Shown: positions 1 to 8,148 of the stretch, piece by piece
Layout of the letters: the number at the start of each line of letters is the position of its first letter
Numbering within the stretch: position 1 is the first letter of the stretch
Source: CAIXDN01 sp964482085
GTDB taxonomy: Bacteria > Patescibacteriota > Patescibacteriia > 2-12-FULL-60-25
DNA length: 64,000 nt
Assembly (NCBI GenBank): GCA_964482085.1
Contig: CAYZVS010000002.1
Coordinates: 33,463-97,462, forward strand
Direction: 5' to 3'
Position numbers and translations under genes: made by a program
Notes under the pieces: model-generated
What the model was told of the DNA's origin: nothing
The model's database searches: none
Seen by the model: the letters and a program-made list of their open reading frames with translations, nothing else

Positions 1-615
1 GCGCGTGTCGGGATCAAATACAAGCTTCACGCCGCCACTTACAGCCACAATCTCTTTATCTTGCTCAAACAATCGCAGGGCTTGTGAAAGATAGTTTGGG
101 TCATCAATAACGACGTCCGCATCTAAAAAAATCACAAGCCCATTTTTTCCTTGACGATCAAACCGCACAGCTGCTTCCGCCAAACCACGATTTCTTGCCT
201 CACCAACCGTACCAGTTGCTAACTCGGGCTCATTGATTGCATACACCGGAAAAACAGATCGAACTTCCGAGCAAGCTTCCAAGACCTCCGTAGGAAAACG
301 GAGATGACTCCCAAAACCATCGCTATTACGCCACAATGGCAAATCCATGACCAAAGCATTGGACTGTTTTACTGCTTTCCACGCATTCGTACCGTCATCA
401 GGACCATTGTTTACGACGCACAAAACCTCGATATCACCCTCTGAAAGAACCTGCTGTCTCGCCAATGAGACAAGGAGATTCACCACGCGATGAACAGGCT
501 CACGATAGATCGGAACAACAACGCAAACACGACAATGCTTATGCATCGGCGTCTCAATGAGCGAGACGTCTTGCAGTCGTTTACGTACAAAAGCAGAAGC
601 GCGAGTATCAAGCAC
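1..615 (-). CDS. Family 2 glycosyltransferase, 3' part outside window
   Basis: The visible N-terminal part (about 205 residues) reads as a GT-A fold glycosyltransferase. A VCVVVPIYRE strand opens the nucleotide-binding domain, CVVNNGPDDGT follows, and an FLDADV motif is the DxD-type metal site that binds the nucleotide sugar. It probably transfers a sugar to a cell-surface glycan or lipid carrier at the inner face of the membrane. I take the GTG at 613-615 as the start because a TAGAAT -10 box (622-627) lies 6 nt before it, the leaderless layout used by neighbours; an in-frame ATG at 544-546 is the alternative and would remove 23 residues. Acceptor and sugar cannot be told. The gene runs off the left edge. 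Confidence 0.8.
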   Translation of the reverse strand, partial: MLDTRASAFVRKRLQDVSLIETPMHKHCRVCVVVPIYREPVHRVVNLLVSLARQQVLSEGDIEVLCVVNNGPDDGTNAWKAVKQSNALVMDLPLWRNSDGFGSHLRFPTEVLEACSEVRSVFPVYAINEPELATGTVGEARNRGLAEAAVRFDRQGKNGLVIFLDADVVIDDPNYLSQALRLFEQDKEIVAVSGGVKLVFDPDTR

Positions 616-662
616 GGACGTATTCTATCATGTTAAATAACCTTCTTGAGAAAACGTCAGAA

Positions 663-1637
663 TCAACCACGGAAAACGACATACACGAGATACGCAATGT
701 ACATCAAAACAAAAATGGCACCTTGCCAGCGATCCAATCGATGCTTTTTCCCAAAAAACATACTAAGAAAAAGTAAAAGCGTCGCTAGACTCGCTACAAA
801 TCCATCAAACATTAACGAAGCATCCACATGTAACGGCCTAACCAATGCGGCAACGCCCAGAATCAAAAAGACATTAAAGATATTAGAACCGACGATATTC
901 CCCACGGCGATATCCGCTTTCTTCTTCCTCGCGGCCTGTACGGATGTAGCAAGCTCCGGAAGAGACGTACCAATCGCAACAATCGTAAGCCCGATTAACT
1001 TCTGACTAATACCAAACCATGTAGCAATTGTTACAGCTCCATCAACAGTCATCTTTCCACCAAGCGTCAAACCAATCAGTCCGCCAACAATCCAGATCAG
1101 CGTCTTACGTAAATGCATTTCCGTGCCCTTCGGCAAACCCTCCACCTCATCTTTTGGCGCGTGCTTTGCCATCCCGTAAACGTAATAGAGAAAGAAAAGG
1201 AAAAGCGCCAAAAGAATTAATGCGTCAGATCGGCTAATAACAGAGTCTGGAAAACCATTTAAACCAAAACTATTAACCATGGGTCCCAAAACCAGGATCG
1301 CTAATAAAGCAAAGGGGATCTCCCTCCAAATCGTCGACTTGGTAACTTTAAGTGGATAGATGATCGATGCAACACCCAAAATCAAAAGAATATTGGTGAT
1401 GTTTGAACCAATGACATTCGCAATCGAAATATCTGCATTGCCTTGTATTGCTGATACAACACTCACGATCAATTCCGGAGCCGATGTTCCAAAAGAAACA
1501 ATTGTCAGTCCAATCACTAAATCCGAAACATGAAACCTTTTTGCGAGTGCTGATGCTCCTTCCACTAACCAGTCAGATGCTAGAGTTAAAACGATAAGTC
1601 CGGCAACAACGGCCAAGACAGCCAAAAAAAGTGTCAT
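663..1637 (-). CDS. yrbG: Calcium/sodium antiporter, CaCA family (YrbG-like)
   Basis: A 324-residue membrane protein with about ten hydrophobic segments and the two inverted alpha repeats of the cation/Ca exchanger superfamily. The first repeat carries GTSAPELIVS (about residues 50-60) and the second GTSLPELATS (about 220-230), each followed by a GSN segment (GSNITN, GSNIFN). The conserved Glu of each repeat, which binds the ion, is present. Family members exchange Ca2+ (or K+) for Na+ across the inner membrane. A TAAAAT box at 1644-1649 stands 6 nt before the ATG, so the mRNA is probably leaderless. It is divergent from exonuclease III, 61 bases away. Confidence 0.92.
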   Translation of the reverse strand: MTLFLAVLAVVAGLIVLTLASDWLVEGASALAKRFHVSDLVIGLTIVSFGTSAPELIVSVVSAIQGNADISIANVIGSNITNILLILGVASIIYPLKVTKSTIWREIPFALLAILVLGPMVNSFGLNGFPDSVISRSDALILLALFLFFLYYVYGMAKHAPKDEVEGLPKGTEMHLRKTLIWIVGGLIGLTLGGKMTVDGAVTIATWFGISQKLIGLTIVAIGTSLPELATSVQAARKKKADIAVGNIVGSNIFNVFLILGVAALVRPLHVDASLMFDGFVASLATLLLFLSMFFGKKHRLDRWQGAIFVLMYIAYLVYVVFRG

Positions 1638-1698
1638 GAGCCTATTTTATCACAAATAACCCCTGTTGCGCTTAAGAAACGCCGTGTATCCTACACCC

Positions 1699-2472
1699 AT
1701 GCCTAAACGCATTTCCCTCATATCCTGGAATGTCAACGGAATCCGCGCCGCCGAGCGTAAAGGATTTCTTGATTGGTTTCATAAAGCAAAACACGACATT
1801 GTGTGTTTACAGGAAACAAAAGCCCATGTCGGTCAACTGTCGGATAAACTCGTACATCCGGATGGTTACGAATCCTACTGGAGCAGCGCGATCCGCAAAG
1901 GATATAGCGGTACAGTTATCTATTCAAAAATCTCCCCGATCTTTGCAGAAACATCTTTTGGCGATCCCTTTCTGGATGGTGAGGGGCGCATCGTTCTTCT
2001 TGAATACGAAAAATTCTTTTTGTTCAACGTATATTTTCCAAATGGCGGCTCCGGTCCAGAGCGTCTCAAATTTAAATTAGAATTCTACAAGCGCTTTCTT
2101 TCACTCGCTGAGTCCTATCGCAAAAAGAAACCCATTATCATCACGGGCGATGTAAACACTGCTCACACAGAAATCGACCTCGCTCGCCCCAAAGAAAACG
2201 CCAACACGAGCGGCTTCATGCCAATTGAGCGAGAATGGGTCGATAAACTCATCAAAGCCGGATACATCGATACCTTTCGTATGTTTGAACAAGAAGGCGG
2301 ACATTATTCTTGGTGGGATATGAAAACGAACAGTCGTTCAAGAAATGTTGGCTGGAGAATCGATTATTTCTTTGTCAGCAAAGAACTACAGAAACATGTG
2401 AAAAAAGCCTGGATCGCTAATAATATTCTCGGTTCTGATCATTGCCCAGTCGGTCTCGAGCTTTCGTTCTAA
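1699..2472 (+). CDS. xthA: Exodeoxyribonuclease III (AP endonuclease)
   Basis: 257 residues of the EEP nuclease fold. It repairs abasic sites by cutting 5' of the lesion and has 3'-5' exonuclease and 3'-phosphatase activity. Visible motifs in order: SWNVNGIRA (Asn ligand), LQETKA (metal-binding Glu), GDVNTAHTEIDLARP (catalytic Asp/Asn), GWRIDYFFVS and the C-terminal GSDHCPV with the catalytic Asp-His pair. Length matches the family. An upstream in-frame codon at 1666 would add 11 unconserved residues; I choose the ATG at 1699 because a TATCCT box (1687-1692) sits 6 nt before it. The gene ends where a palindromic repeat begins. Confidence 0.95.
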   Translation: MPKRISLISWNVNGIRAAERKGFLDWFHKAKHDIVCLQETKAHVGQLSDKLVHPDGYESYWSSAIRKGYSGTVIYSKISPIFAETSFGDPFLDGEGRIVLLEYEKFFLFNVYFPNGGSGPERLKFKLEFYKRFLSLAESYRKKKPIIITGDVNTAHTEIDLARPKENANTSGFMPIEREWVDKLIKAGYIDTFRMFEQEGGHYSWWDMKTNSRSRNVGWRIDYFFVSKELQKHVKKAWIANNILGSDHCPVGLELSF

Positions 2473-2558
2473 TAACCCCTCTAAATCTCCCCTTCTGCGA
2501 AGGGAGACTTTCGATCAGAACCCCTCCTTCGGAGAAGGGGGGGGTAGGGGTGGGTTAC
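2473..2558. repeat. Palindromic interspersed repeat, intergenic copy
   Basis: An 86-bp element built of two inverted halves. One half holds CTAAATCTCCCCTTCTGCGA and its hairpin partner; the other holds CCCCTCCTTCGGAGAAGGGG, which is itself a near-perfect hairpin. A second copy lies in opposite orientation at 15632-15720 inside a coding region. The two copies share both flanks (TAACCCCTCTAAAT and GTAGGGGTGGGTTAC) and differ mainly in the 8-12 central bases. This copy fills the convergent gap after exonuclease III and supplies the stop codon (2555-2557) of the DUF2090 gene. It may also act as a terminator. Confidence 0.85.
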
Positions 2559-3430
2559 GCTCCAAAAAACACGTCGTAAAAATGTTTGTAGCTCACGGCA
2601 ATCTGATCAATCGCCTGTTCTTTTGTAATACGTTCTTCCTTTAAACCGATCAACGCTTCCCAAAAAATGGTTCTTCCAATCGCAAAACCACAAACACCGT
2701 CAACATCCTTACCAGCCACCAACCATCGCTCGACATGATCAACTTCCTCCGCACGGCCAAGTACAACAACACCAACATGTGCACGATTCTCTGCTCTCGC
2801 CGTCTTCGATACGAGCTCGTAATCCTCACGCGTTTCCATACCTTCGATCTTCCAAATATCCGGCTCCACACCCGCAACATGAAATTGTCGTATCATTTCA
2901 ACCGTAAGTCTTGGACGCATCGTGCGATCAAATCGTTCTTGGCCGTAACGTTTTTTTTCATCCTCGGTCGGTGAAACGAGCGGTTCAATCAAAAAACCCA
3001 TCTGATTCTCATGACACCAATCACTCAATTCTTTCAGTCGAGATAATTGCCGTTGATTAAGCTCCGCATCACCATCCGCTCGATAACGCACGAGCGCTTT
3101 GGCATACGCGGGACGCAACTTTTCCAAATGAATACCAAAATCATCGCCATATTCAAATTGGTATTCCTCTTGCCCGCTTTTTTCCGTCGTTAAGATCCGA
3201 GTAATTCCTCGTACTTGCGCATCTTTATGCAACGCTTCCCCAAAATACTCGTCCACCAACATCGCGGCATTGGATAGCGGGACTCCTCTTTCAATCGCTA
3301 AAACCAAACCATCATAAATGATTTTCTTATATTCACGAATCTCATCCTCATTCTTTGTGAGGTTTTTCTGAAAAAACGACCGATGATCAAACGCGAGAAT
3401 CGCGAGTCTCGGAAGGAACGGATTGCGCAT
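2555..3430 (-). CDS. DUF2090-family aldolase-like TIM-barrel protein
   Basis: 291 residues resembling the C-terminal domain of IolC-type proteins (DUF2090), a class I aldolase-like barrel. The typical opening LAILAFDHR is at residues 9-17, LVDEYFG at about 58-64, FLIEPLVSP in the middle, and WKIEGM followed by VVVLGRAEE and GFAIGRTIFWEAL near the end. Related domains cleave 2-deoxy-5-keto-gluconate 6-phosphate, but no inositol genes are near, so the substrate is unknown. A TATCAT box (3437-3442) 6 nt before the ATG suggests a leaderless start. The last codons and the stop fall in the repeat at 2473-2558. Confidence 0.72.
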   Translation of the reverse strand: MRNPFLPRLAILAFDHRSFFQKNLTKNEDEIREYKKIIYDGLVLAIERGVPLSNAAMLVDEYFGEALHKDAQVRGITRILTTEKSGQEEYQFEYGDDFGIHLEKLRPAYAKALVRYRADGDAELNQRQLSRLKELSDWCHENQMGFLIEPLVSPTEDEKKRYGQERFDRTMRPRLTVEMIRQFHVAGVEPDIWKIEGMETREDYELVSKTARAENRAHVGVVVLGRAEEVDHVERWLVAGKDVDGVCGFAIGRTIFWEALIGLKEERITKEQAIDQIAVSYKHFYDVFFGA

Positions 3431-3453
3431 GCCTACATGATACCAAACTCTCT

Positions 3454-3759
3454 CTATAACGTATCCTTATATACCTCGTAACCACCCTCCATGCTCTTCA
3501 CATTTGTGTATCCCATCTTCTCCAAGATATCGGCTGCTACGGCGCTACGGCGTCCGCGGGCGCAATACAAAACAACCTCGCGTTGCTTGTTGGGTATAAG
3601 TTCAACTGCTTTTTCGTTAATCTGATCCATCGGTAAATGAATAGAACCCTCGATAAAACCGCCCTCCAATTCCTCGGCATCTCGGACATCAACAATAATA
3701 GGCGCGATCATACCTTCGATACGAGACTTCAATTCTTCCGCAGTAATAAGAGCTTTCAT
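3454..3759 (-). CDS. Single-domain rhodanese-like protein
   Basis: 101 residues with one rhodanese domain. IIVDVRDAEELEGGFIEGS is the CH2A-type entry motif, and the catalytic loop is CARGRRS, whose Cys would carry the persulfide. The loop has the six-residue size of sulfurtransferases rather than the seven-residue size of Cdc25-like phosphatases. It could deliver sulfane sulfur for tRNA thiolation or cofactor synthesis, or handle cyanide or sulfide; no partner is visible. It starts 2 bases after the AlkD-like gene and is followed by the DUF2090 gene after 23 bases, so the three may be co-transcribed, although the DUF2090 gene also has its own -10 box. Confidence 0.9.
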   Translation of the reverse strand: MKALITAEELKSRIEGMIAPIIVDVRDAEELEGGFIEGSIHLPMDQINEKAVELIPNKQREVVLYCARGRRSAVAADILEKMGYTNVKSMEGGYEVYKDTL

Positions 3760-3761
3760 AG

Positions 3762-4460
3762 TTATTTCCTTAATAGATACATCTTCCGCTCCTTTTCGTC
3801 GAGTTTTTCAATCGCATACCGTAACATCGTCCTTGGCATAATCATGGCATTCTCATCAAGAAAACGCTTCAACGCAACCTCATTTCTCTTCCCTGCCTCA
3901 CGCAACATCCAGCCAGTAGCCTTGTGTAGAAGGTCATGCGGATGCTCAAGCAGTATTTCCGCGATCTCAAAAGTGTCATTCAATTGTCCTTTTCTGATAA
4001 AAGCAAAGGTCGATACGATCGCAACTCGTGCCGTCCATAGATGTTTCGATTTTGCCATATTCCGTAAAATTTTTCGATCTTTATCGATCAAAAATTCACC
4101 AACGATTTGATATGCGGATGAATCGACCAAGTCCCAATTATTTACCCAATTCAAATGAGCTAAATAAAACAGATAAATCTTTTTTCTGATTGATACATCA
4201 CCTCTTTTGAATTGATCAACCAAGACGAATAGAGCACACAACCTGACTTCATGTCTCGTATCTTTTAAAAGTCGTTCAATCTCATTCAAAGAAAGATCTG
4301 CATACCTCTTTGCAACCAATCTCATCAACGGAACGGTTACCCCGATAAAAACATCCCCTTCACCATATTCTCCCTTTCCCGTTTTAAAAAAATTCGGTAA
4401 AAAAGCGGCTTTCTTTTTATCAGCTACCCGTAACAAATCTTGCACCAAAGAATGCTCCAT
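3762..4460 (-). CDS. DNA alkylation repair protein, AlkD-like
   Basis: 232 residues, almost wholly helical, matching the HEAT-like DNA alkylation repair family (AlkC/AlkD). The N-terminal pattern with VPLMRLVAKRYADLS, then EIERLLKDTRHEVRLCALFVLV, then NNWDLVDSSAYQIVGEFL (Asp of the lesion pocket) and HDLLHKATGWMLREAG near the C-terminus are characteristic. AlkD glycosylases remove bulky 3- and 7-alkyl purines without base flipping. First gene of a minus-strand group with the rhodanese; its start overlaps no gene if the neighbouring plus-strand gene begins at its Shine-Dalgarno-led GTG at 4542. Confidence 0.88.
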   Translation of the reverse strand: MEHSLVQDLLRVADKKKAAFLPNFFKTGKGEYGEGDVFIGVTVPLMRLVAKRYADLSLNEIERLLKDTRHEVRLCALFVLVDQFKRGDVSIRKKIYLFYLAHLNWVNNWDLVDSSAYQIVGEFLIDKDRKILRNMAKSKHLWTARVAIVSTFAFIRKGQLNDTFEIAEILLEHPHDLLHKATGWMLREAGKRNEVALKRFLDENAMIMPRTMLRYAIEKLDEKERKMYLLRK

Positions 4461-4484
4461 ATTGCAAATACACTAGCACGATCA

Positions 4485-4537
4485 TTGACAAAAAGCCCCA
4501 ATTTCACTAACCTCCGCGAGCTCATACGAGCAGGAGG
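4485..4537 (+). promoter_or_regulatory. Promoter and Shine-Dalgarno of the PLP-enzyme-like gene
   Basis: TTGACA at 4485-4490, 17-bp spacer, TAACCT at 4508-4513, and a perfect AGGAGG at 4532-4537 placed 4 nt before GTG 4542. This fixes the start of the downstream gene and shows the leadered, ribosome-binding-site style shared with the other orphan genes of the window. Confidence 0.7.
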
Positions 4538-4541
4538 CAAC

Positions 4542-5519
4542 GTGAAAATTCGGGCGCCATATAACCTTTCATACGTTACGCGCACCGTTTACACCCTGTA
4601 CTGGGACGAGATTCTCGCCGTACAAGATGATCACTGGAAATCCAGACCGCACGATCTCTTCATGAAGTCGTACGAACGCTCCCAGATCGACATGCATACG
4701 CCCTTTCTCGACCTGTGGCGTGAGTGGAGCGGTTGCGGCATCCGTCGTCGCGCTTTCCTATTTGGATATCCGACGGCCGGCGCCACGGAAGCACTCGACA
4801 TCGTCATGCGTCGCTACCAACGCATTCACACGTTCAAGGGCGATTATGAAGGGTATCGCCAACTCGCCGATGCCGACAATCGCGAAATCTACTCGCATCA
4901 CAGAAGTAAAAAAGCACCGGACAATGATCCACGGCGCTTTGACAAGTACGGCGGTGACGCTTTCATCGTCTCCCACCCGTCAGCGATCGATGGTGAACCC
5001 TGGAACGATCTTGAGCCATGGCTCGAGAACATGCACTCAAAGCATCCAAAGGTACATATCATACTTGATCTCGCATATCTTGGTTGTACCAAAAGCAAAT
5101 TCACGCTCGAGCTTCACAGGCACCCCAACGTAGAAGCAGTCGTGTTCAGCTTCTCCAAACCGTTTGGTGCCGCTTTCCATCGCATCGGCGGAATCTTCTG
5201 TCGACACGGAAACGCTCGCCTCGAGTACAATCGCTACTTCAAGAACGTGCCTGGTATCGCGCTCGGTATGGAGCTCATGAAGAAGCATGCGGTCGACTAC
5301 ATCCCCAACCGATATGCCATCCTCCAGCAAGCCGCTCTCGATGCGGCCAAGGAAGCGGGAGAGATTCCAGAGAGCGCCATCTGCTCCGATGTGATCATGC
5401 TTGCTCATAGTCCAACCGGACAAAAAGAATTTGAGCGCGCACCTGAACAATTCCGCTTCTGTCTCACCAAAGCGATGGATCAAATCCACCACGGACAAGT
5501 CCTCGCTCGACATCCCTAA
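4542..5519 (+). CDS. Divergent fold-type I PLP enzyme (aminotransferase-like)
   Basis: 325 residues from the GTG start chosen by the AGGAGG site 4 nt upstream. It keeps the order of landmarks of fold-type I aminotransferases: GYPTAGATEAL (about residues 75-85, phosphate-binding turn and helix), ILDLAYLG (Asp176 to pyridine nitrogen, Tyr179), and VVFSFSKPFG, where Lys206 would form the Schiff base. It is shorter than usual and the part after Lys206 is weakly conserved, so substrate and even activity are uncertain. It converges on an isolated aspartokinase, with one 14-bp hairpin between them. GC and codon choice are richer in G+C than the core genes around. A catalytically inert relative is possible. 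Confidence 0.6.
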   Translation: MKIRAPYNLSYVTRTVYTLYWDEILAVQDDHWKSRPHDLFMKSYERSQIDMHTPFLDLWREWSGCGIRRRAFLFGYPTAGATEALDIVMRRYQRIHTFKGDYEGYRQLADADNREIYSHHRSKKAPDNDPRRFDKYGGDAFIVSHPSAIDGEPWNDLEPWLENMHSKHPKVHIILDLAYLGCTKSKFTLELHRHPNVEAVVFSFSKPFGAAFHRIGGIFCRHGNARLEYNRYFKNVPGIALGMELMKKHAVDYIPNRYAILQQAALDAAKEAGEIPESAICSDVIMLAHSPTGQKEFERAPEQFRFCLTKAMDQIHHGQVLARHP

Positions 5520-5525
5520 ACGTCA

Positions 5526-5554
5526 ACGCCCCCGACCAGTCTGGTCGGGGGCGT
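5526..5554. terminator. Bidirectional hairpin terminator
   Basis: A perfect 14-bp inverted repeat (ACGCCCCCGACCAG and its complement around a single central base) between the convergent PLP-like gene and the aspartokinase. T-rich sequence follows only weakly on the plus strand. Confidence 0.7.
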
Positions 5555-5561
5555 ATCTGTT

Positions 5562-6911
5562 TCAGAGAAAAAACTCGCGATGAATCGCACGGATCGCATT
5601 GTCGCAATCATCCTCCGCCACTCCAACGATGATGTTGAGCTCGCTTGAGCCCTGATTGATCATCCGGATATTGATGGAGTTCTTGCCAAGCGCACCCATG
5701 AGTCTCGCGGCCACACCGGGCTTACTCCACATCCCATGTCCGACGGTAGCGATCAGGGCGAGACCATGATCGATCGTAACGTCGTCCGTGCCACAGTAAT
5801 GCTCGATCTCATCCATAATCTCGTCTTCACGATCACGGACGCTCTCGCTAGGCACAATGATCGATAATGCGTCGATGCCACCGGGCATGTGCTCAAAGCT
5901 GATGTCCTTGTCTGCGAGGACGGTTAGCACCTTACGCGCAAAACCAATCTCCTCGTTCATCAGAGTCTTACGCACCTGAATGGTGCTATATCCCTTTCGA
6001 CCTGCGACACCGACCACCAATGGGTGGTGGCCACGATGCGCTTCGTGCATGACTTGCGTTCCCTTAGCCTCCGGCTCTTGCGTATTCCGAATATGAATTC
6101 GCATCTCCGCGATCTTAGCCGGAACCACCGCCTCCTCGTGGAAGACGCTTGCCCCCATGTAGGCGAGCTCGCGCAACTCACGATACGTCACCTCCTCGAT
6201 CGGCTTAGCCTCTGGAACAATGCGCGGATCCGCGTTCATGAGTCCGGATACATCAGTCCAGTTCTCGTACACAGCAGAACCTGTTGCTCGTGCGATGATG
6301 GCGCCAGTCAAATCCGAGCCGCCACGACTGAAGGTTTTAATATCCCCTTCCGGACGCGAACCGTAGAAACCTGGAATCACCGCGCGCGGGTACTTCTTAA
6401 GCTCCTCTGACGCGAGACGTTGCGTCAAATCGGCCGCAAACAACCCCTGTGAAGTAAACCGCACAATGTCCTTGGAATCCACAAACGGCCAGTCGAGGTA
6501 GAGAGCGAGCAACCTCGCCATCAGATACTCGCCGCGACTTGCGACAAAGTCTGCAGAAACATCCTCATCGTGAACAATACGTTCCTGCTCATGAGTAATG
6601 GCGGAAAAATCCGGCCAGATATGCGGCCTCCCGGAACTCTCACTCAAGTACAGAGCGATGTTCTCGAGAGGGCGTTCCGCTTGATCATAGGCCTCACGAA
6701 ACTCCAGCCCGAGCCGCTTATTCTCGTACGCTGCATAGAGCAAGTCCGTCACCTTGTGATCTTGCGGCTTGAGTCTCCCGGGTGCGGAGACGACCACATA
6801 TCTGCGACGTGGATCGCTCCGGATCAGTTCCGCCACCTTGGCCACGCGCGCTCCGTCGGCAAGTGAAGAACCACCAAACTTACACGTATAGACAACGAGA
6901 TCTTCGCTCAT
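5562..6911 (-). CDS. lysC: Aspartate kinase with C-terminal ACT domains
   Basis: 449 residues. It phosphorylates aspartate to 4-aspartyl phosphate, the first step toward lysine, threonine and methionine. Motifs: YTCKFGGSSLADG (KFGG-type ATP/aspartate loop, residues 9-20), FVASRGEYLMARLLA, FSRGGSDLTGAIIA, and YENWTDVSGLMNADPRIVPEA, followed by two ACT domains (about 300-449) for feedback control. I start it at the ATG at 6911 because AGGAGG lies 4 nt upstream; a longer reading to 7049 would run through a terminator. No other gene of the pathway is in the window, so it may serve another role or depend on imported intermediates. It has its own promoter and terminator. Confidence 0.9.
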   Translation of the reverse strand: MSEDLVVYTCKFGGSSLADGARVAKVAELIRSDPRRRYVVVSAPGRLKPQDHKVTDLLYAAYENKRLGLEFREAYDQAERPLENIALYLSESSGRPHIWPDFSAITHEQERIVHDEDVSADFVASRGEYLMARLLALYLDWPFVDSKDIVRFTSQGLFAADLTQRLASEELKKYPRAVIPGFYGSRPEGDIKTFSRGGSDLTGAIIARATGSAVYENWTDVSGLMNADPRIVPEAKPIEEVTYRELRELAYMGASVFHEEAVVPAKIAEMRIHIRNTQEPEAKGTQVMHEAHRGHHPLVVGVAGRKGYSTIQVRKTLMNEEIGFARKVLTVLADKDISFEHMPGGIDALSIIVPSESVRDREDEIMDEIEHYCGTDDVTIDHGLALIATVGHGMWSKPGVAARLMGALGKNSINIRMINQGSSELNIIVGVAEDDCDNAIRAIHREFFL

Positions 6912-6937
6912 GTTTCCTCCTGAAAAGAACTGCGTCG

Positions 6938-6965
6938 AGACTACGCCAAAATAACAAAAAAGCAA
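6938..6965 (-). promoter_or_regulatory. Promoter of the aspartokinase
   Basis: On the minus strand TTGCTT (6960-6965), 16-bp spacer, TAGTCT (6938-6943), then AGGAGG before ATG 6911. The -10 region TATTTTGGCGTAGTCT matches the promoter of the next upstream gene (7735-7750) at 15 of 16 positions. Confidence 0.6.
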
Positions 6966-6995
6966 ACCGGCCCTGTCCAGAACGGACGGGCCGGT
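6966..6995 (-). terminator. Hairpin terminator of the orphan gene at 7000-7707
   Basis: On the minus strand ACCGGCCC pairs with GGGCCGGT and is followed by TTTGCTTTTTTGTT, a typical intrinsic terminator directly after the stop codon. Confidence 0.8.
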
Positions 6996-6999
6996 AACG

Positions 7000-7707
7000 T
7001 TACGGTAGTGCCTCTTGAAGAACATCCGGCGACATCTCACGCTCGACAAGGAACAACACGAGCAGAAGATCGATGCGATGCTCAGGCAAGCGAACCATCT
7101 TCAGATGGTGTCGCGCGATCTGGACCTTGCCCATCTCCGCGTGGCTCATCCCAATGAGCATTGTGATGCGATCTCGGTCGCTCGAATCATCGCCAGCGAG
7201 CTTCATCGCTTTGGCGACTGCATCCGAGTCTCCATAGCGGATACGCAAGCAGTACTCGTTGAAGAGTCCAATGTGCGGCCCGTGGGCAAACTTAGGCAAG
7301 CGCTTGGATGAACGATACATCAAGAACGTTCTACGACCTTCATCAAGCAACCACCGCTCGGGTCGTGAGAAGTTTCCGTCAGCGAGGTTGTTGTCGACAC
7401 GCGCAAGCTGATCTCGCTCATCATCGCCATCCGATTCCCCGGTCTCGACGATGTTCGTGATGAGAGCCAGAACGCGCGCTCGATCGTCCTTACGACCATA
7501 CGCCGCGTACAACTCGATCGTGACGCGATAGCGATGCCAAATGCTCGAGATGAGCAGAAGCAAACTTCGCACCGACGACTCGTCCAAATGGACCAATACT
7601 TCCGCGATGATGCATCGCTTTGCATCCCGATCCTCCAAGGCTTCGAGCGTATCTACCAACTCCATCGCTTCCAGAACCATAGGGTGTTCACCTGAATATC
7701 TTGTCAC
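7000..7707 (-). CDS. Orphan helical protein, unknown function
   Basis: 235 residues from the GTG at 7707, selected because AGGAGG (7713-7718) precedes it by 5 nt; there is no signal peptide or membrane segment. I recognise no family. The sequence is rich in charged amphipathic helices (for example DAKRCIIAEVLVHLDE and DRITMLIGMSHAEMGKVQIA), reminiscent of TPR or HEAT-like repeats. It has a TTGACA promoter at 7735-7762 and a terminator immediately downstream, so it is a self-contained unit. G+C is above that of the core genes. A soluble scaffold or regulatory protein is possible but unproven. Confidence 0.65.
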   Translation of the reverse strand: MTRYSGEHPMVLEAMELVDTLEALEDRDAKRCIIAEVLVHLDESSVRSLLLLISSIWHRYRVTIELYAAYGRKDDRARVLALITNIVETGESDGDDERDQLARVDNNLADGNFSRPERWLLDEGRRTFLMYRSSKRLPKFAHGPHIGLFNEYCLRIRYGDSDAVAKAMKLAGDDSSDRDRITMLIGMSHAEMGKVQIARHHLKMVRLPEHRIDLLLVLFLVEREMSPDVLQEALP

Positions 7708-7734
7708 ACGCACCTCCTTTAAAGAGCAGGTGCA

Positions 7735-7762
7735 AGAATACGCCAAAATACAGATCTGTCAA
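7735..7762 (-). promoter_or_regulatory. Promoter of the orphan gene at 7000-7707
   Basis: On the minus strand TTGACA (7757-7762), 16-bp spacer, TATTCT (7735-7740), then AGGAGG at 7713-7718. The block TATTTTGGCGTATTCT is shared with the aspartokinase promoter. Confidence 0.7.
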
Positions 7763-7794
7763 TCCATGCAATGCTATGGCATCATCCACTCCGT

Positions 7795-8145
7795 ATGACA
7801 AATGATGAACTACGCTCATCTCTCCTCGCCCTGCATAAGGCACTCCTCGATGAAGCGACAAAAACATACGAACTCCTGCACGGCACCATTGGCGGGCCAA
7901 CCGCCTTATTCAAATTGTTATTGGAGGAAAAATCATTCCAATGGCTACGCCCGCTCTCAGAAACAATCGTATCTATAGATGAAGCTTTAGAAACAGAGCC
8001 TCCCGCCACCAACGCCTCACTACTCGCTATGACAAAAGGAAGACTTTTTCCAGAAAAGCCAACAGAATTTTCAGTGAACTTGGCAGAGGCGATGCAAAAA
8101 TCGGAATCAATCCGCCAAATCGCGGAACCACTTCAAAAAATCTGA
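7795..8145 (+). CDS. Small conserved-looking protein upstream of greA
   Basis: 116 residues, soluble, helical, no recognised family. It contains LLALHKALLDEATKTYELLHG near the N-terminus and ends with SIRQIAEPLQKI. The stop is 3 bases before the greA start, so the two are very likely co-transcribed with the SGNH hydrolase that follows. I choose the ATG at 7795; a longer reading from 7771 would add eight unlikely residues. Its base composition matches the core genes rather than the orphan set. Confidence 0.65.
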   Translation: MTNDELRSSLLALHKALLDEATKTYELLHGTIGGPTALFKLLLEEKSFQWLRPLSETIVSIDEALETEPPATNASLLAMTKGRLFPEKPTEFSVNLAEAMQKSESIRQIAEPLQKI

Positions 8146-8148
8146 TCC

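Noticed and set aside
4440..4541. Upstream extension of the PLP-like gene.
   Set aside because: It begins at TTG, overlaps the AlkD-like start and would place promoter and Shine-Dalgarno inside the coding part.
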